Below are positions 16,701 through 26,400 of a stretch of 64,000 bases of DNA, in pieces (position 1 is the first letter of the stretch; each line of letters begins with the position of its first letter). A program made the position numbers and the translations under genes. The stretch is from Pontibacter ummariensis (GTDB lineage: Bacteria; Bacteroidota; Bacteroidia; Cytophagales; Hymenobacteraceae): assembly GCF_900188175.1 (NCBI RefSeq), contig NZ_FZOQ01000020.1, positions 37,445-101,444 of the forward strand, written 5' to 3'. The notes under the pieces are model-generated. The model saw only the letters and a program-made list of their open reading frames with translations, was not told the DNA's origin and made no database searches.

Positions 16701-16731
16701 TTTGCAGTTTAAAACAAAGTTTTTACCTTTG
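16701..16731 (+). promoter_or_regulatory. Promoter of the second tRNA-Lys
   Basis: TTTG (16701-16704), 19 bp, TACCTTTG (16724-16731): again an exact consensus match. The tRNA begins 27 bp later, so the second copy has its own promoter rather than depending on the first. Confidence 0.75.
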
Positions 16732-16757
16732 CCCTCCCAAACAAGGGAACATTTACT

Positions 16758-16830
16758 GATTCTGTAGCTCAGCTGGTAGAGCAATACACTTTTAATGTAT
16801 GGGTCCTGGGTTCGAATCCCAGCGGGATCA
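16758..16830 (+). tRNA. tRNA-Lys (anticodon TTT), copy 2
   Basis: Same 73-nt sequence and fold as the copy 212 bp upstream, including CTG before and CT after it. Followed by a strong terminator. The duplication may serve AAA/AAG demand or be a recent tandem copy. Confidence 0.96.
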
Positions 16831-16836
16831 CTTCTT

Positions 16837-16869
16837 AAGCCTCAAACGCAAGTTTGAGGCTTTTTTTTT
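16837..16869 (+). terminator. Terminator of the tRNA-Lys unit
   Basis: 11-bp perfect stem AAGCCTCAAAC/GTTTGAGGCTT with GCAA tetraloop and a run of nine T residues: a textbook intrinsic terminator. Confidence 0.95.
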
Positions 16870-16956
16870 CTACTTTCGGTAAAGTTGACGGTTGTGGGGG
16901 AGGAGCCAGGAGAAAGCGGATTTCTTTAATTGACACAGCACCATCTGCCTATACTA

Positions 16957-17571
16957 ATGGAAAATGCAATTAAAATTCATGTGCCCATCACCGTTTCATA
17001 TCCAGCGCTGGAAGGTGTACTGCAGAAGCAAATGGTTGGGGAGTATATCCCCAGACCAGAACAAGGTGTAAATGAACTCCCTTACGCCCAAGTCCTGGAT
17101 GTGGGGATTACTGGAAGTAGCACAGGTGCTTATGATGTCATCCTCAGGATCAAAATAAGAGTTCTCCGTACTGTGCTCAAGCGGGATCAGGTCGATTTAT
17201 ATGTCCGGGCAACTTTAGGGTATGAAAATACAACACAGCAGTTGTTTGTCCGCAAGTTCAAGGCCGAATCCAGAACTTCCAGTAGTTTCTATAATACCGC
17301 TTTAGAGGTGCTGGCAAATAAGGTAGCCTATACGCAAATCTTAAGAAAGACCAGGTTTAACCTGAGCGACATCATATCGAAAGAGATGGTGAAGGCCAAT
17401 GGTTTGTTAGAAAAAGGGCTTGCACTGAAAGGGCTTGTATTGACGGGAGCAGTTACGGAGGTACGCGTACAGGACATTGTTCCACAGCAGGAGCAGGTGT
17501 CTCTCTCCCTAGAGTTGCTCGGTGATGTGGAGGTGGACATACATGATTTGCTTGGCCTCATGCCCGGCTGA
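16957..17571 (+). CDS. DUF4403-like protein, short form
   Basis: 204 residues from the ATG at 16957 (a TTG nine codons upstream is possible). The opening IKIHVPITVSYPALEGVLQKQM resembles the repeat unit of DUF4403 proteins, which contain lipid-binding-like beta/alpha units. Full members are about 450 residues, so this would be a half-length form. No signal peptide or membrane helix is visible. The rest is beta-rich (YDVILRIKIRVLR, DVEVDIHDLLGLMPG). Function unknown. It stands alone between the tRNA-Lys terminator and a perfect 16-bp hairpin. Confidence 0.6.
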   Translation: MENAIKIHVPITVSYPALEGVLQKQMVGEYIPRPEQGVNELPYAQVLDVGITGSSTGAYDVILRIKIRVLRTVLKRDQVDLYVRATLGYENTTQQLFVRKFKAESRTSSSFYNTALEVLANKVAYTQILRKTRFNLSDIISKEMVKANGLLEKGLALKGLVLTGAVTEVRVQDIVPQQEQVSLSLELLGDVEVDIHDLLGLMPG

Positions 17572-17590
17572 GAAGCTTCGAGTAAAAGTA

Positions 17591-17626
17591 AAGACAGAGG
17601 GGTAGCCCATGCTACCCCTCTGTCTT
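17591..17626. terminator. Bidirectional terminator overlapping the DUF5687 stop codon
   Basis: Perfect 16-bp stem (17591-17606 with 17611-17626) and CCAT loop between two convergent genes. The stop codon and last codons of the minus-strand membrane protein lie inside the stem. Confidence 0.85.
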
Positions 17627-18973
17627 GTAAAGCGTTTGGAACAGCTTGTACTTGTACCTCGGGTACTCTTTCAAAACAGCTGCTAAAGCGAAGAAAGTAC
17701 CGCCAATCAGCAGCGGGTAAAGCAGGTACAGCACCGGGTGGAGCAGGGGCAGAAAGAGCATGGCAAACAAGGCAATCGCCAGAAAGTTGTAGAGGTAGGA
17801 TACCTTGGCACTAAAGCTGAAAATACCCCCTTTCACAGCCTTGGGACTTACAAAAGAGGCAATGAGACCAAAGGGTATTAGCAGTAGGATGCTGCCGGTA
17901 TACATCAACACAATGAACAGGGCATGTTGGTGGTTAAACAGGGCAACGTACAGGAAGGTAAGCACAGCGTCCAGCAACAGGGGTACGCGTAGGGGAAGCA
18001 GGCTTGCTTTAATAAAGTCTTTGTAGTTGCCGCTGCTGCGTTCAATCGTCAGCCACAGGTTACGGTAAAAGCCCCAGATGTTGTTAAAGACATAGGAGAA
18101 GATCACCAGAGGGCCTACGAACAGCCAGAGCGTTACAATTTCGTCCAGGATATGCTTCCCCTCTTTGGAGTAGGACAGGGCGTCAGCGCCCAGGATAAGG
18201 GCTTTAAAGACCATGCCGAAGATGAGCATTTGCCGGGCCAGCTTATGGTTCTTGAACAGCCGCCAGCTCAGGCTGCGTCGCGTGCTGCTGCTATGGCTCA
18301 CCACTTTTCGGCGCGGTTCTGTGGCGGACGCCTCTAAAAAGTAGTTCGAGGCGGTTAAAAAGCCCAGTGCCGCCATGTGCACGATAATTTTTAACCAGCT
18401 ATAGGCAGGAGTAAAGGTAGGCTCCTGTACCTGAATGGCTACAAAGGCTGCTGCCATCACAGCAGCGGCAAAAAACATATGGTGCCGCCAGCGTATCTTT
18501 CGCTCCACCAGTACCTGCAGCGCCCGTAAAGTGATGTGTGCTGTTAAAAGGACCATCACACTTTGCAGGAGGTGTAAGGCGGTATAGGCGGGAGACATCA
18601 GGAACAGAAGGATCAGGAAGTTGAGCAGTATAAAGTAAAACGGCGACACCAGTTCTACGATTAGCTCCGTCCGGAACCGTTCAATGGCCGAAACAGGGTA
18701 GATGCGCGGAATGATTTCTGTTTTCGGAACGTAGGCCGGGAAGAAGCCCTTCAGGATAATTAGAGCCAGCAAGAGCAGGTTCGCGTATTCCAGCACTTTA
18801 TTTACAGAAAGGGACGTAGCCCCTGCTTGGGCTTGCTCTAGCAGCGACGAGAAAAGCCAGCTGTAAATGGCGGCCCCTACAATGCCCAGCGCTAAGAGTA
18901 GGATGCGCTGCAGCCGCCTGTGGCGAAAAAAGCTTGCCACGCGGGCACGGCAGCAGAAGGAAACGAGGTTCAT
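17612..18973 (-). CDS. DUF5687-family multi-pass membrane protein (ABC exporter component)
   Basis: 453 residues from the ATG giving MNLVSFCCRARVASF; a TTG 22 codons upstream overlaps the ATPase gene by 8 bp. The protein has a basic cytoplasmic N-terminus and about ten to twelve hydrophobic helices, for example LLLALGIVGAAIYSWLFSSL, with a soluble loop around 80-110. DUF5687 proteins are found in Bacteroidota beside an ABC ATPase and are thought to be its permease; the substrate is unknown. Gene order (ATPase, then permease, 58 bp gap) supports that pairing. The stop codon sits within a terminator hairpin. Confidence 0.75.
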   Translation of the reverse strand: MNLVSFCCRARVASFFRHRRLQRILLLALGIVGAAIYSWLFSSLLEQAQAGATSLSVNKVLEYANLLLLALIILKGFFPAYVPKTEIIPRIYPVSAIERFRTELIVELVSPFYFILLNFLILLFLMSPAYTALHLLQSVMVLLTAHITLRALQVLVERKIRWRHHMFFAAAVMAAAFVAIQVQEPTFTPAYSWLKIIVHMAALGFLTASNYFLEASATEPRRKVVSHSSSTRRSLSWRLFKNHKLARQMLIFGMVFKALILGADALSYSKEGKHILDEIVTLWLFVGPLVIFSYVFNNIWGFYRNLWLTIERSSGNYKDFIKASLLPLRVPLLLDAVLTFLYVALFNHQHALFIVLMYTGSILLLIPFGLIASFVSPKAVKGGIFSFSAKVSYLYNFLAIALFAMLFLPLLHPVLYLLYPLLIGGTFFALAAVLKEYPRYKYKLFQTLYKTEG

Positions 18974-19031
18974 GGGTTTACGAATAATGCAGTGAGAAGC
19001 GGAGGTGAACGAGAGCTGTGGGAGCAGGTTT

Positions 19032-19790
19032 TTAACCAAGTACCCAATCCAGGTTCGTGTCTGTGTTATGGTGTGGCAGCAGTAACTGGAACAAGGCCTG
19101 GTCGATCAGGTTCTCCCCATTCATGGTAAACTCCTGCACGGAGCCGTTGTACATCAACTGTCCGTCGTTCAGCACTCCAATGTGCGTAGCTACCTTTTCC
19201 ACGTAGTTCAGGTCATGCGAAGAGATCAGGACAGCACGGTTCTGTGTACTATAACTCCGGATCAGTTTAACCAGCAACTGGGCGGCAATTGGGTCCAGGC
19301 CGGTGAAAGGCTCATCCAGGATCAGGATCTGTGGCTTGTGCAGGATAGCGGCCGCAATGCCTACTTTCTTTTTCATCCCGGTAGAGTAGCCTGCGATATT
19401 TTTCTGCAGGGATTCGGGGTCAGAGAAAAAGTAATTCGTAAGACTGCTGATGCGTTCCTCGCTCTCGGCAGGGGACAGGCGGTGCAGCTTTGAAACAAAG
19501 GTGAGGTACTCCAGCCCCGTAAACTCCTCTATCAGGGGGTTGTCTTCGCACAAAGCGCCCAGGTTTTGCTTTATATCAAGAGGCTGGGCTTTATAGTCCT
19601 TGCCGAGTAAGGTAATGGTGCCGGCATCAGGCTGCATCAGGTCCAGGATGCAGTTAAGAAAGGTGCTTTTTCCCACCCCGTTTTTACCAAGCAGGCAATA
19701 ACACTGCCCTGTTTCTATGGTTAAGTCTAACTCCTGTAACACCTGTTTCTTCCCAAACGATTTCGAAAGTCCCCTTATCTCAATGCTCAT
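19032..19790 (-). CDS. ABC transporter ATP-binding protein
   Basis: 252 residues from the ATG at 19790 (a TTG two codons upstream is possible). It has Walker A GKNGVGKST (about 35-43), the Q-loop region NLGALCEDNPL, the signature region YSTGMKKKVGIAAAIL (a variant of LSGGQ), Walker B QILILDEPFTGLD and the H-loop AVLISSHDLN. Sequence style is that of CcmA/YhaQ-type ABC-2 exporter ATPases. It energises the DUF5687 membrane protein encoded next, probably exporting an unknown substrate. Confidence 0.92.
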   Translation of the reverse strand: MSIEIRGLSKSFGKKQVLQELDLTIETGQCYCLLGKNGVGKSTFLNCILDLMQPDAGTITLLGKDYKAQPLDIKQNLGALCEDNPLIEEFTGLEYLTFVSKLHRLSPAESEERISSLTNYFFSDPESLQKNIAGYSTGMKKKVGIAAAILHKPQILILDEPFTGLDPIAAQLLVKLIRSYSTQNRAVLISSHDLNYVEKVATHIGVLNDGQLMYNGSVQEFTMNGENLIDQALFQLLLPHHNTDTNLDWVLG

Positions 19791-20038
19791 ATCCAATAAT
19801 TATAATCCGGGTAATAGGTGCTAAGCGCTAACAACTTGTTGCACAGGTATAAAATTAGGTATAAACCTTTGCTTGTCCTACACATTAGGCCGCTTGTGTT
19901 TGCATTTTACACACCTTTGTGTAACAAGAAGTCCTGTAAAATAATCAACAGCCCAAGGTGCCCGAAGGTTTCTGATGCCATAGGTTTAAAATACAGGCCA
20001 CGATCGTATGAAAACAAAGAGTTTTTGTGAAGGCAGCA
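19791..20038. other. Intergenic region upstream of the ABC ATPase
   Basis: No gene is supported. A 70-codon frame here is low-complexity and unlike a protein. The right end merges into the tRNA-Leu(GAG) promoter. Confidence 0.35.
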
Positions 20039-20069
20039 TTGCATATGTCAAATCGGCTATTTACTTTTG
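20039..20069 (+). promoter_or_regulatory. Promoter of tRNA-Leu(GAG)
   Basis: TTG (20039-20041), 20 bp, TACTTTTG (20062-20069). The -7 octamer is identical to that of the first tRNA-Lys gene. The tRNA starts 17 bp after it. Confidence 0.7.
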
Positions 20070-20085
20070 CAACCACATTTTACCT

Positions 20086-20167
20086 GCGCACGTGGTGAAA
20101 TCGGTAGACACGCCATCTTGAGGGGGTGGTGCCTTCGGGTGTGGGAGTTCGAATCTCCCCGTGCGCA
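20086..20167 (+). tRNA. tRNA-Leu (anticodon GAG)
   Basis: 82 nt class II tRNA: acceptor GCGCACG/CGTGCGC, anticodon stem CCATC/GGTGG with loop TTGAGGG (anticodon GAG), variable arm TGCCTTCGGGTG, T-arm GAGTTCGAATCTC, discriminator A. It reads CUU/CUC leucine codons. Confidence 0.95.
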
Positions 20168-20472
20168 CTTTTCCTTTCTTGCTTCTCGTAAGAGGCAATA
20201 TTTCGCTGAAGCCCTCTTTTCTCAGTAAACCGGCTTTCGTCTAGCTTTTAATTTCCTATCCAAGAATTTTGAATTTGTATCTGTGCTTGTGGAATAGCTA
20301 GCCTATAGCATCTGTGTAGGCTACCGTAGAAGTATCAAGCTTCTATTTCAGGTGCTGTATTTACGGGCTGTCCCACTCGTGTAAGGCATCCTCTTGAAGG
20401 GAAGATCAAGTCTAATTTACAGCACCAGCAGAGCAGTATCTCCACAGCCTTACTTACCGGTGTGTATGCTTG
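20168..20472. other. Intergenic region, nothing recognised
   Basis: About 305 bp between tRNA-Leu(GAG) and the end of the NFACT gene. I see no ORF, clear terminator or RNA fold. A short inverted pair AGAAGTATCAAGCTTCT near 20329-20345 is the only structure. Confidence 0.35.
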
Positions 20473-22044
20473 TTAAGGTTGGGTGGCGAAAGGATTCTCC
20501 GGCTTTACCAGCAATACGTTCTCCCGCTCTACCACCACGGCGCCCGGGGCTGACCCTTTGGGCTTGCGCACCCATTTTTTAGGGGTGTGGATAACAGGAC
20601 AGAGGGAGTCATTCTTACGCTTGCTGTAGTACGCTGCGAGCTGGGCTGCTTTTTCCAGTACAGTAGCAGGTATTGTTTTGCCGGCCTGGTGCTTGATCAC
20701 CACATGAGAGCCGGATACATCTTTTGCATGCAGCCAGATGTCTTCTTTGTAGGTATGGCGCTGGGTGAGCTCGTCGTTGTTTTTAGCGCTTTTCCCGACC
20801 AGTATCTTGTATCCCTCGCTTTCAAACACCCGGAAGGGGGCCTCTTGTTGGGCCTGCTGTTTGGTGGTAAGCAAAGAAGCGTATTCCCGCAGAAAAAGCT
20901 TTAAGCCCTTATAGTCCTGCACCTCTGCCAGGGCCTGCAAAGCATCCTCCAGCATGATCACCTCTTCCAGCTTCCGTTCTACTTTCTCTTCGAGCTGCCT
21001 TACCTCTACGTGCTGGTTCTTTGCCTTGCGGTAAAGGCGCTCAGCCTGCTTCTGGGGCGTTTCGTTTTGCTTCAGCTTGTACACCCGGTCCTGGTCGGTG
21101 TAAAAGTCGTACAGCGTTACTTCTGTGGCGCGGGGAGGGATGTTGGAGAGGTTGGCCATGAGCACATCAGCTGTCTGGGAGTAAGAACGGTCGTGGCGTA
21201 GCTCCTGCAGCTTTTGCTCGCTTTGGTCCAGCACGGTTTGTGTAACATGGCGCTTTCGCTCCAGCTGTTGCTTTGCCTGCTCATACTGCCGCTCGAAACC
21301 TGTCTCTGAGAGATACAAGCGGGTGTAACTGTTGAGGGCTTCCAACGGGTCGGTATAGGTATGCAGGACTTCGCCTAAGGGGAGGAGGGAGAGGCGAAGC
21401 TTTCCGTGCAGACGCAGGATGTAATAAGCGGGTGGAGCCAACAGTATGTCCAGCATGTCCTGTACCAACTCCCACCTCTCCTCCAGTGACGCCTGCCCGT
21501 AGTTCCGCTCCTGCAGGTAAAGGGCAGGAATATCGCCAAAGGTAGGGTACACCTTGCGCAGGTTTCCGTTTGCCGCCGCAAAGGCTTCGAAGTTCTGCAT
21601 CAGCGGCCGGTCCATGTGCAGCGGATCTAGTTCTGCATCGCTGCGAAACTTATTCTGGAAGAGCTCCAAGGCTTCGTTTCCCTGGTACAGAATGATGTTG
21701 GACCGATTGCCAAATAACTTAAACAGCAGCAGAAAGCCCTCTGAAAGCCGGAGGTAAAAGCTTCGTTCGTTCTGGTGCTGTACCACGTCTTGCACTTCCT
21801 GCCCCTGCAGGGCTTGCATCAAGTCTACGCTGTTGGCGCGGGCCCGGTGGAAGTCGGCAGGAAAAGACAGGGAAGCGAATTGCGAGGTGAGCAAAGCCCT
21901 GATGTACAACTCCTGTTCCGGACTGGCAAAGCCCAGGATTAGCTCATCTTTATTCTGGCTAAAAGCCGTGGCTACCTGCATGCCTGTTAGCTTTGGGCGC
22001 AGGGACTGGGTTAGTTGCCGTAAAAAGTAGTAGTTCTGATGCAC
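20473..22044 (-). CDS. NFACT-family protein (RqcH/Rqc2-like)
   Basis: 523 residues, slightly shorter than the about 570 of Bacillus RqcH. The N-terminal NFACT-N domain includes FKLFGNRSNIILY (about 108-120). A central coiled-coil (about 265-400, with LERKRHVTQTVLDQSEQKLQEL-type heptads) is followed by the C-terminal NFACT-R (DUF814) domain with DIWLHAKDVSGSHVVIK. In characterised members this family binds stalled 50S-nascent-chain complexes and directs C-terminal Ala tailing. It is the last gene of a packed operon; its start directly follows the MBL hydrolase stop with no gap. The RQC role here is by homology. Confidence 0.85.
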   Translation of the reverse strand: MHQNYYFLRQLTQSLRPKLTGMQVATAFSQNKDELILGFASPEQELYIRALLTSQFASLSFPADFHRARANSVDLMQALQGQEVQDVVQHQNERSFYLRLSEGFLLLFKLFGNRSNIILYQGNEALELFQNKFRSDAELDPLHMDRPLMQNFEAFAAANGNLRKVYPTFGDIPALYLQERNYGQASLEERWELVQDMLDILLAPPAYYILRLHGKLRLSLLPLGEVLHTYTDPLEALNSYTRLYLSETGFERQYEQAKQQLERKRHVTQTVLDQSEQKLQELRHDRSYSQTADVLMANLSNIPPRATEVTLYDFYTDQDRVYKLKQNETPQKQAERLYRKAKNQHVEVRQLEEKVERKLEEVIMLEDALQALAEVQDYKGLKLFLREYASLLTTKQQAQQEAPFRVFESEGYKILVGKSAKNNDELTQRHTYKEDIWLHAKDVSGSHVVIKHQAGKTIPATVLEKAAQLAAYYSKRKNDSLCPVIHTPKKWVRKPKGSAPGAVVVERENVLLVKPENPFATQP

Positions 22045-22809
22045 TTATACTTCTATCTGTAGGCCATCATAGCCTAGTCGGATAAATTCGGGCAGTTCTG
22101 CCTCTACTTCACGGTGCAGGCCCATGAGGTGGCTGATATGGGTGAGATAGGCCTGCTCCGGTTGCAGTTCCTCCAGCAGCGCCACTGCTTCCTCCAACGA
22201 GAAATGCGAGATGTGAGGTTCATGCCGGAGGGCATCCAGCACAATCACTTTAGAGCCTTTTACTTTTTCCTTTTCCTCCTCCGAAATGAAATTGGCATCC
22301 GTGATATAGGAAAAATCGCCTACCCGGTAGCCAAGTACCGGCAACCTGTAGTGCATGACCCGGATTGGCGTGAACAGGACACCTTCTACCTCAAACGGCC
22401 CGAGGCCATCAATTGTGTGCAGGCGCACCTGGGGGATACCCGGATATTTGAAATCGGCAAAGATGTAGGAGAACTCCTGCTTTAGCTGTTTTAATACGCG
22501 CTCTTCGGCATACAGGGGCATGTCTTTGCGCTGAGAGAAATTGTAGGCACGGATGTCATCAAGGCCGGCGGTGTGGTCCTTGTGCTCATGGGTAAACACC
22601 AGGGCGTCCAGTGTTTTAATGCGCTCGCGCAGCACCTGCTGCCTAAAGTCCGGGCCGGAGTCAATGATAATGCTCTTACCCGCTACCTCCAGGTGCACCG
22701 ACACACGCAAGCGCTGGTCACGATAGTCTACAGAACGGCAAACCTCGCAGGAGCACCCGATAACCGGTACGCCCTGCGAGGTGCCTGTGCCTAGCAATGT
22801 TACTTTCAA
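22045..22809 (-). CDS. MBL-fold metal-dependent hydrolase (PhnP-like)
   Basis: 254 residues. The start MKVTLLGTGTSQGVPVIGC with CSCEVCRS matches PhnP-type phosphodiesterases, and the zinc motif is THEHKDHTAGLDD. A later YITDAN, then HISHFSLEEA and YLTHISH supply the other metal ligands. PhnP itself hydrolyses cyclic ribose phosphates; related proteins cut various phosphodiesters, so the substrate is uncertain. Its start overlaps the 91-residue gene by 4 bp and its stop touches the NFACT gene. Confidence 0.85.
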   Translation of the reverse strand: MKVTLLGTGTSQGVPVIGCSCEVCRSVDYRDQRLRVSVHLEVAGKSIIIDSGPDFRQQVLRERIKTLDALVFTHEHKDHTAGLDDIRAYNFSQRKDMPLYAEERVLKQLKQEFSYIFADFKYPGIPQVRLHTIDGLGPFEVEGVLFTPIRVMHYRLPVLGYRVGDFSYITDANFISEEEKEKVKGSKVIVLDALRHEPHISHFSLEEAVALLEELQPEQAYLTHISHLMGLHREVEAELPEFIRLGYDGLQIEV

Positions 22810-23081
22810 TTAACTTTTTCCTGGTTACAGATTTGCTGGTAAAGCTGGCGGCTTTTCTCGCTTAGCTGTTCCTCGTTTACTGCTATGCTGCGCAGGATAT
22901 CGTACAGGCAGTTGATCTTGCCCTCCAGGCTGTAGTACTTGTTTACCACAGCTACGCGCATATCCTTGAGCACACAGTACCCGGCTTTAAAATTGCCTTT
23001 TTCGTAGCGCAGCACAAAATCCGACTCTGCAAAAATATCCTCCAGCTTATTTAAGAATGGCCGCGTGTACTTAAGCTCCAT
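22806..23081 (-). CDS. Small conserved-looking protein, 91 residues
   Basis: A soluble protein with no signal peptide. It begins MELKYTRPFLNKLEDIFAE and contains VLRYEKGNFKAGYCVLKD, then a hydrophobic strand MRVAVVNKYYSLEGKINCL and an amphipathic C-terminal helix. I do not recognise a named family. It sits between a response regulator (no gap) and a PhnP-like hydrolase (4-bp overlap), which strongly supports translation. Its role may be tied to the hydrolase it overlaps. Confidence 0.75.
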   Translation of the reverse strand: MELKYTRPFLNKLEDIFAESDFVLRYEKGNFKAGYCVLKDMRVAVVNKYYSLEGKINCLYDILRSIAVNEEQLSEKSRQLYQQICNQEKVN

Positions 23082-23462
23082 TTACTTTCCTGTATACTTT
23101 TTTACTGTCTCTACAAGCAGGTCAAAATCCAGCGGCTTGGGCAGGTAATCGTTCACACCGGCTTCTTTAAAGTCCTCCATGCTGTAGTTGTTCGCGTTGC
23201 CGGTCACAGCAATGATCGGGATATTGGCAATGTCCTTGTCCTTGTGCGCGCGAATCTCACGGGTACAGTCCATCCCGTTCTTTACGGGTATGTTCAGGTC
23301 CATTAAAATCGCATCGATCTTGTTACTCTCAACCTGCTTTATCACTTCGCCGCCGTTTTTGGCAACCAAGATTTTATAGTTTTGGAGCTCTAGGATCTTC
23401 TTTGTCAGGTTAAGGATAACAGAGCTATCCTCAGCGATCAAAATAGTTTTGCTTTCGGCCAT
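23082..23462 (-). CDS. Single-domain response regulator
   Basis: 126 residues, a REC domain only. Acidic pocket residues ED (about 10-12, IAEDSSV), the phosphoacceptor Asp in IDAILMDLNIPVKNG (about residue 56), the Thr in VIAVTGNANNY and the Lys in YLPKPLDFD are all present. With no output domain it would act by protein-protein contact, like CheY or Spo0F. It lies 3 bp after the giant hybrid kinase, whose Hpt domain is the obvious phosphodonor. Confidence 0.93.
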   Translation of the reverse strand: MAESKTILIAEDSSVILNLTKKILELQNYKILVAKNGGEVIKQVESNKIDAILMDLNIPVKNGMDCTREIRAHKDKDIANIPIIAVTGNANNYSMEDFKEAGVNDYLPKPLDFDLLVETVKKYTGK

Positions 23463-23465
23463 GTG

Positions 23466-26400
23466 CTAACTGAATATAATGTCCTTGTAAGATTTTCGAT
23501 AGTTTTCGTAATGTGTCTGCAATTTGGAGAAATTTTCGTCTATATGCTCCAAGTGGTCCTGCTTAATGTCCTGCTCTAATTGCTTGGCAAGTTCGGCGAG
23601 AGGGTTTATACCTAGGGTGAAACCCGTACCTTTAAGCTGATGCAATGTACTTAAAATACCTTTGTAATGTTGTGCTTGAAGCTCTTTTTTGGCCTCCTCC
23701 AACAGCTCACCGGCCTCCTCTTCAAATTCAGCATATAATTGCTTGGCAAAATCCTCCCCGCCTATTTGCTTGAGTTGCGCTACTACCTGCAGGTCAACGA
23801 TGGGCGTCGCAGCTGCCTCTTCTGTCGGGGCTTGTTCAGAACCTGCCGCTTGTTCTGCAGGCTGCGTCATTTGCTCCCATTTCGTGATCATGGCATGCAA
23901 GTCGGCACTTTTAACCGGTTTGGAGATGTAATCGTCCATGCCCTGGCTCATAAACTTCTCGGCGTCATCCTTCATGGAGTAAGCCGTCATAGCCACTACC
24001 GGAGGGCAACTGCTTCCCAGTTTCTCCTTGATTTGCAGGGTAGCCGTTACACCATCCATCTCGGGCATCTGAATGTCCATGAAAATGACCTGGTACTTGT
24101 TGGCGACTGCTAGCTCTATGGCCTCATATCCGTTGGAAGCCACATCGATGCGGCACCCCAACCGCTCCAATAGCTTTTGCGCTACTTTCTGGTTGATCTG
24201 GTTATCGTCTACCAGCAGTACGTAGGGGTTGTTATCCAACGCTTTGGGCTCTGCCTTCTGGTGCTGCTGGCGCTGTTGCTGCTCCTCCACTTCAGTAGCG
24301 TTGGCGAGGCGCACCTTTATGTTAAACCAAAACGTGCTGCCGTCCCCGTCCCGGGACTCTACGCCAATGTCTCCGCCCAGCAGGTGGGAGAGCTGCCTGG
24401 AGATGGCCAGGCCAAGCCCCGTGCCCCCGAAAGTCTTTGTAGACGAATTGTCCAGCTGGGTAAAATCGTTGAAGAGCAGCTGCTGGTCTTCCGGTGAGAT
24501 GCCGATACCTGTGTCCTTCACACGCACGTGCAGCCTGTAGTACTGCTTGGCGAGTGGCTCGGCATGCACAGATACCTTGATTTCCCCGGCATTCGTGAAC
24601 TTAATGGCATTAGAGGTAAGGTTGGAGAGGATCTGCAGCAGGCGCGTCTCGTCGGTTATGATATGGCGGGGCGTACCCGGCGCGATGCTATAGCTAAGGG
24701 CTAAGTCTTTCTGTTGTGCCCGGTTCACGAACAGGGAGTAAATCTTATCGAGCGTCTCGTGCAGGTCTACACCGCTTTCGTGCAGTACCAGCTTGCCAGC
24801 CTGCATCTTGCTCAGGTCCAGGATGTCGTTCAGGATGGCCAGCAGGGCATCCGAGGACTTGCGGAGGGTATCGATATAGTCTCGTTGCTCCGGATCCACG
24901 TTCACCTGGCTCAGGAGGTCTATCATGCCGATGATGCCGTTCATTGGGGTGCGCAGCTCGTGGCTCATGTTGGCCAGGAACTGGTCCTTCACTTTCAGCA
25001 GGTTCTCGGCCTCCTCTTTTGACTTTAGCAAGGCCATCTGCGTACGCTTCAGCTCTGATACGTCGCGCACCACGCCTTCCATGGCGATAGGCTTACCCAG
25101 CTCGTTAAACACCAATTTAGAGTCCAGCAGTACGGTTCGGGTCGAGCCATCCTTGCTGATCATTTCCACTTCCATGTCACGAAGACTGTATTCTTTCAGT
25201 AAGCGCTCGCGGACGTCCATCTGCACCTCGGGGCTGGAATAAAACTGTGCGGCTTTCAGGCCCAGTACCTCCCCTTCGGTGTAGCCGAAAAGCTGGTAGA
25301 TGGAAGGGCTGACCAGCTCAATCGTACCGTCCATGGCACAGCGGTAGTACACATCCTGGAAAGACTCGAAAATGTGGCGGAACTTCTCTTCGTTCTCCGC
25401 CAGGGCCAGCTGCGACTTCTTCTTATCGGTGATGTCCAGGGCTATGCCCGAGATCTCCTCAAAGCTACCGTCGTTCAGGTAAATCGGGTTGAGGTACACT
25501 TCCCGCCAGGTATCCTTGCTTTGCAGGTATATTTCGAAGTGCTGTGGCTTACCGCTAAAGGCCAGCTTGTACTTATCCTCCCAAAAGGTATAGGAGTTCT
25601 CGTGCACAGCTACAATGGCGGTATCGTCCAAAGGCATGTGTAACTGCAGCGGGTGGCCGCTACGTGCCTCAAAAGACGAGGCAAAGTTGCGGTTAAATGA
25701 GGTAAGCTCGTAGTTGCGGTTCAAGGACCACATATGGTGCGTACCACTCTCGAAGATAGCGTTTAAGCGTGCGTTCTGGGTGTTGATCTGCTCTTCGTTG
25801 CGCTTGCGCTCGATGGCCAACGCCACCTGGTTCGAGATAAAGTGCAGAATCTCAATGTCTGTGTGCACATAGGCATCCGCATTCTGATAATCCTGCAGGG
25901 TGATTACCCCGATGATGCGGTCCCCGATAGCCAGCGGCGAGCACAGGATAACCTCCGGGAGGGCGCCAAACACGGTAAATCCCTCTTTCTCCGAGAGCGT
26001 TTGCAGCTCCTGTTTCTGCATGTACAGCGGCTTGCCCGTCTCAATAATGTACTCCGAAAGCCCCACGGAAAAAGGACGCTGTATCTGTGCCTTGGAGGAC
26101 TTGTCGATAAACTGGTCTACCAGGTACACAAAGTTGAGGTACCTGTGCTCGTTATCGCAGAGGGCAATGTAAATGTTGCGTGTTTCGATGATCTTGCTCA
26201 GCTCGCGGTGAATGGCGGAGTAAAGCGAGTTCAGGTCCTTGCTGCTTATGGCCAGGTTTGCAATACTGTAGTATACCTTCTGCAGTCGCTCCGCCTTGAT
26301 GCGGTCTGTGATGTCGTGCAGGATGGCACGGGTGGCGACAGGCTTGCTGTCCTGCCAGCTGCAGGTAATACTGCCGATCAGGTGCACCGGCTTACCGGCC

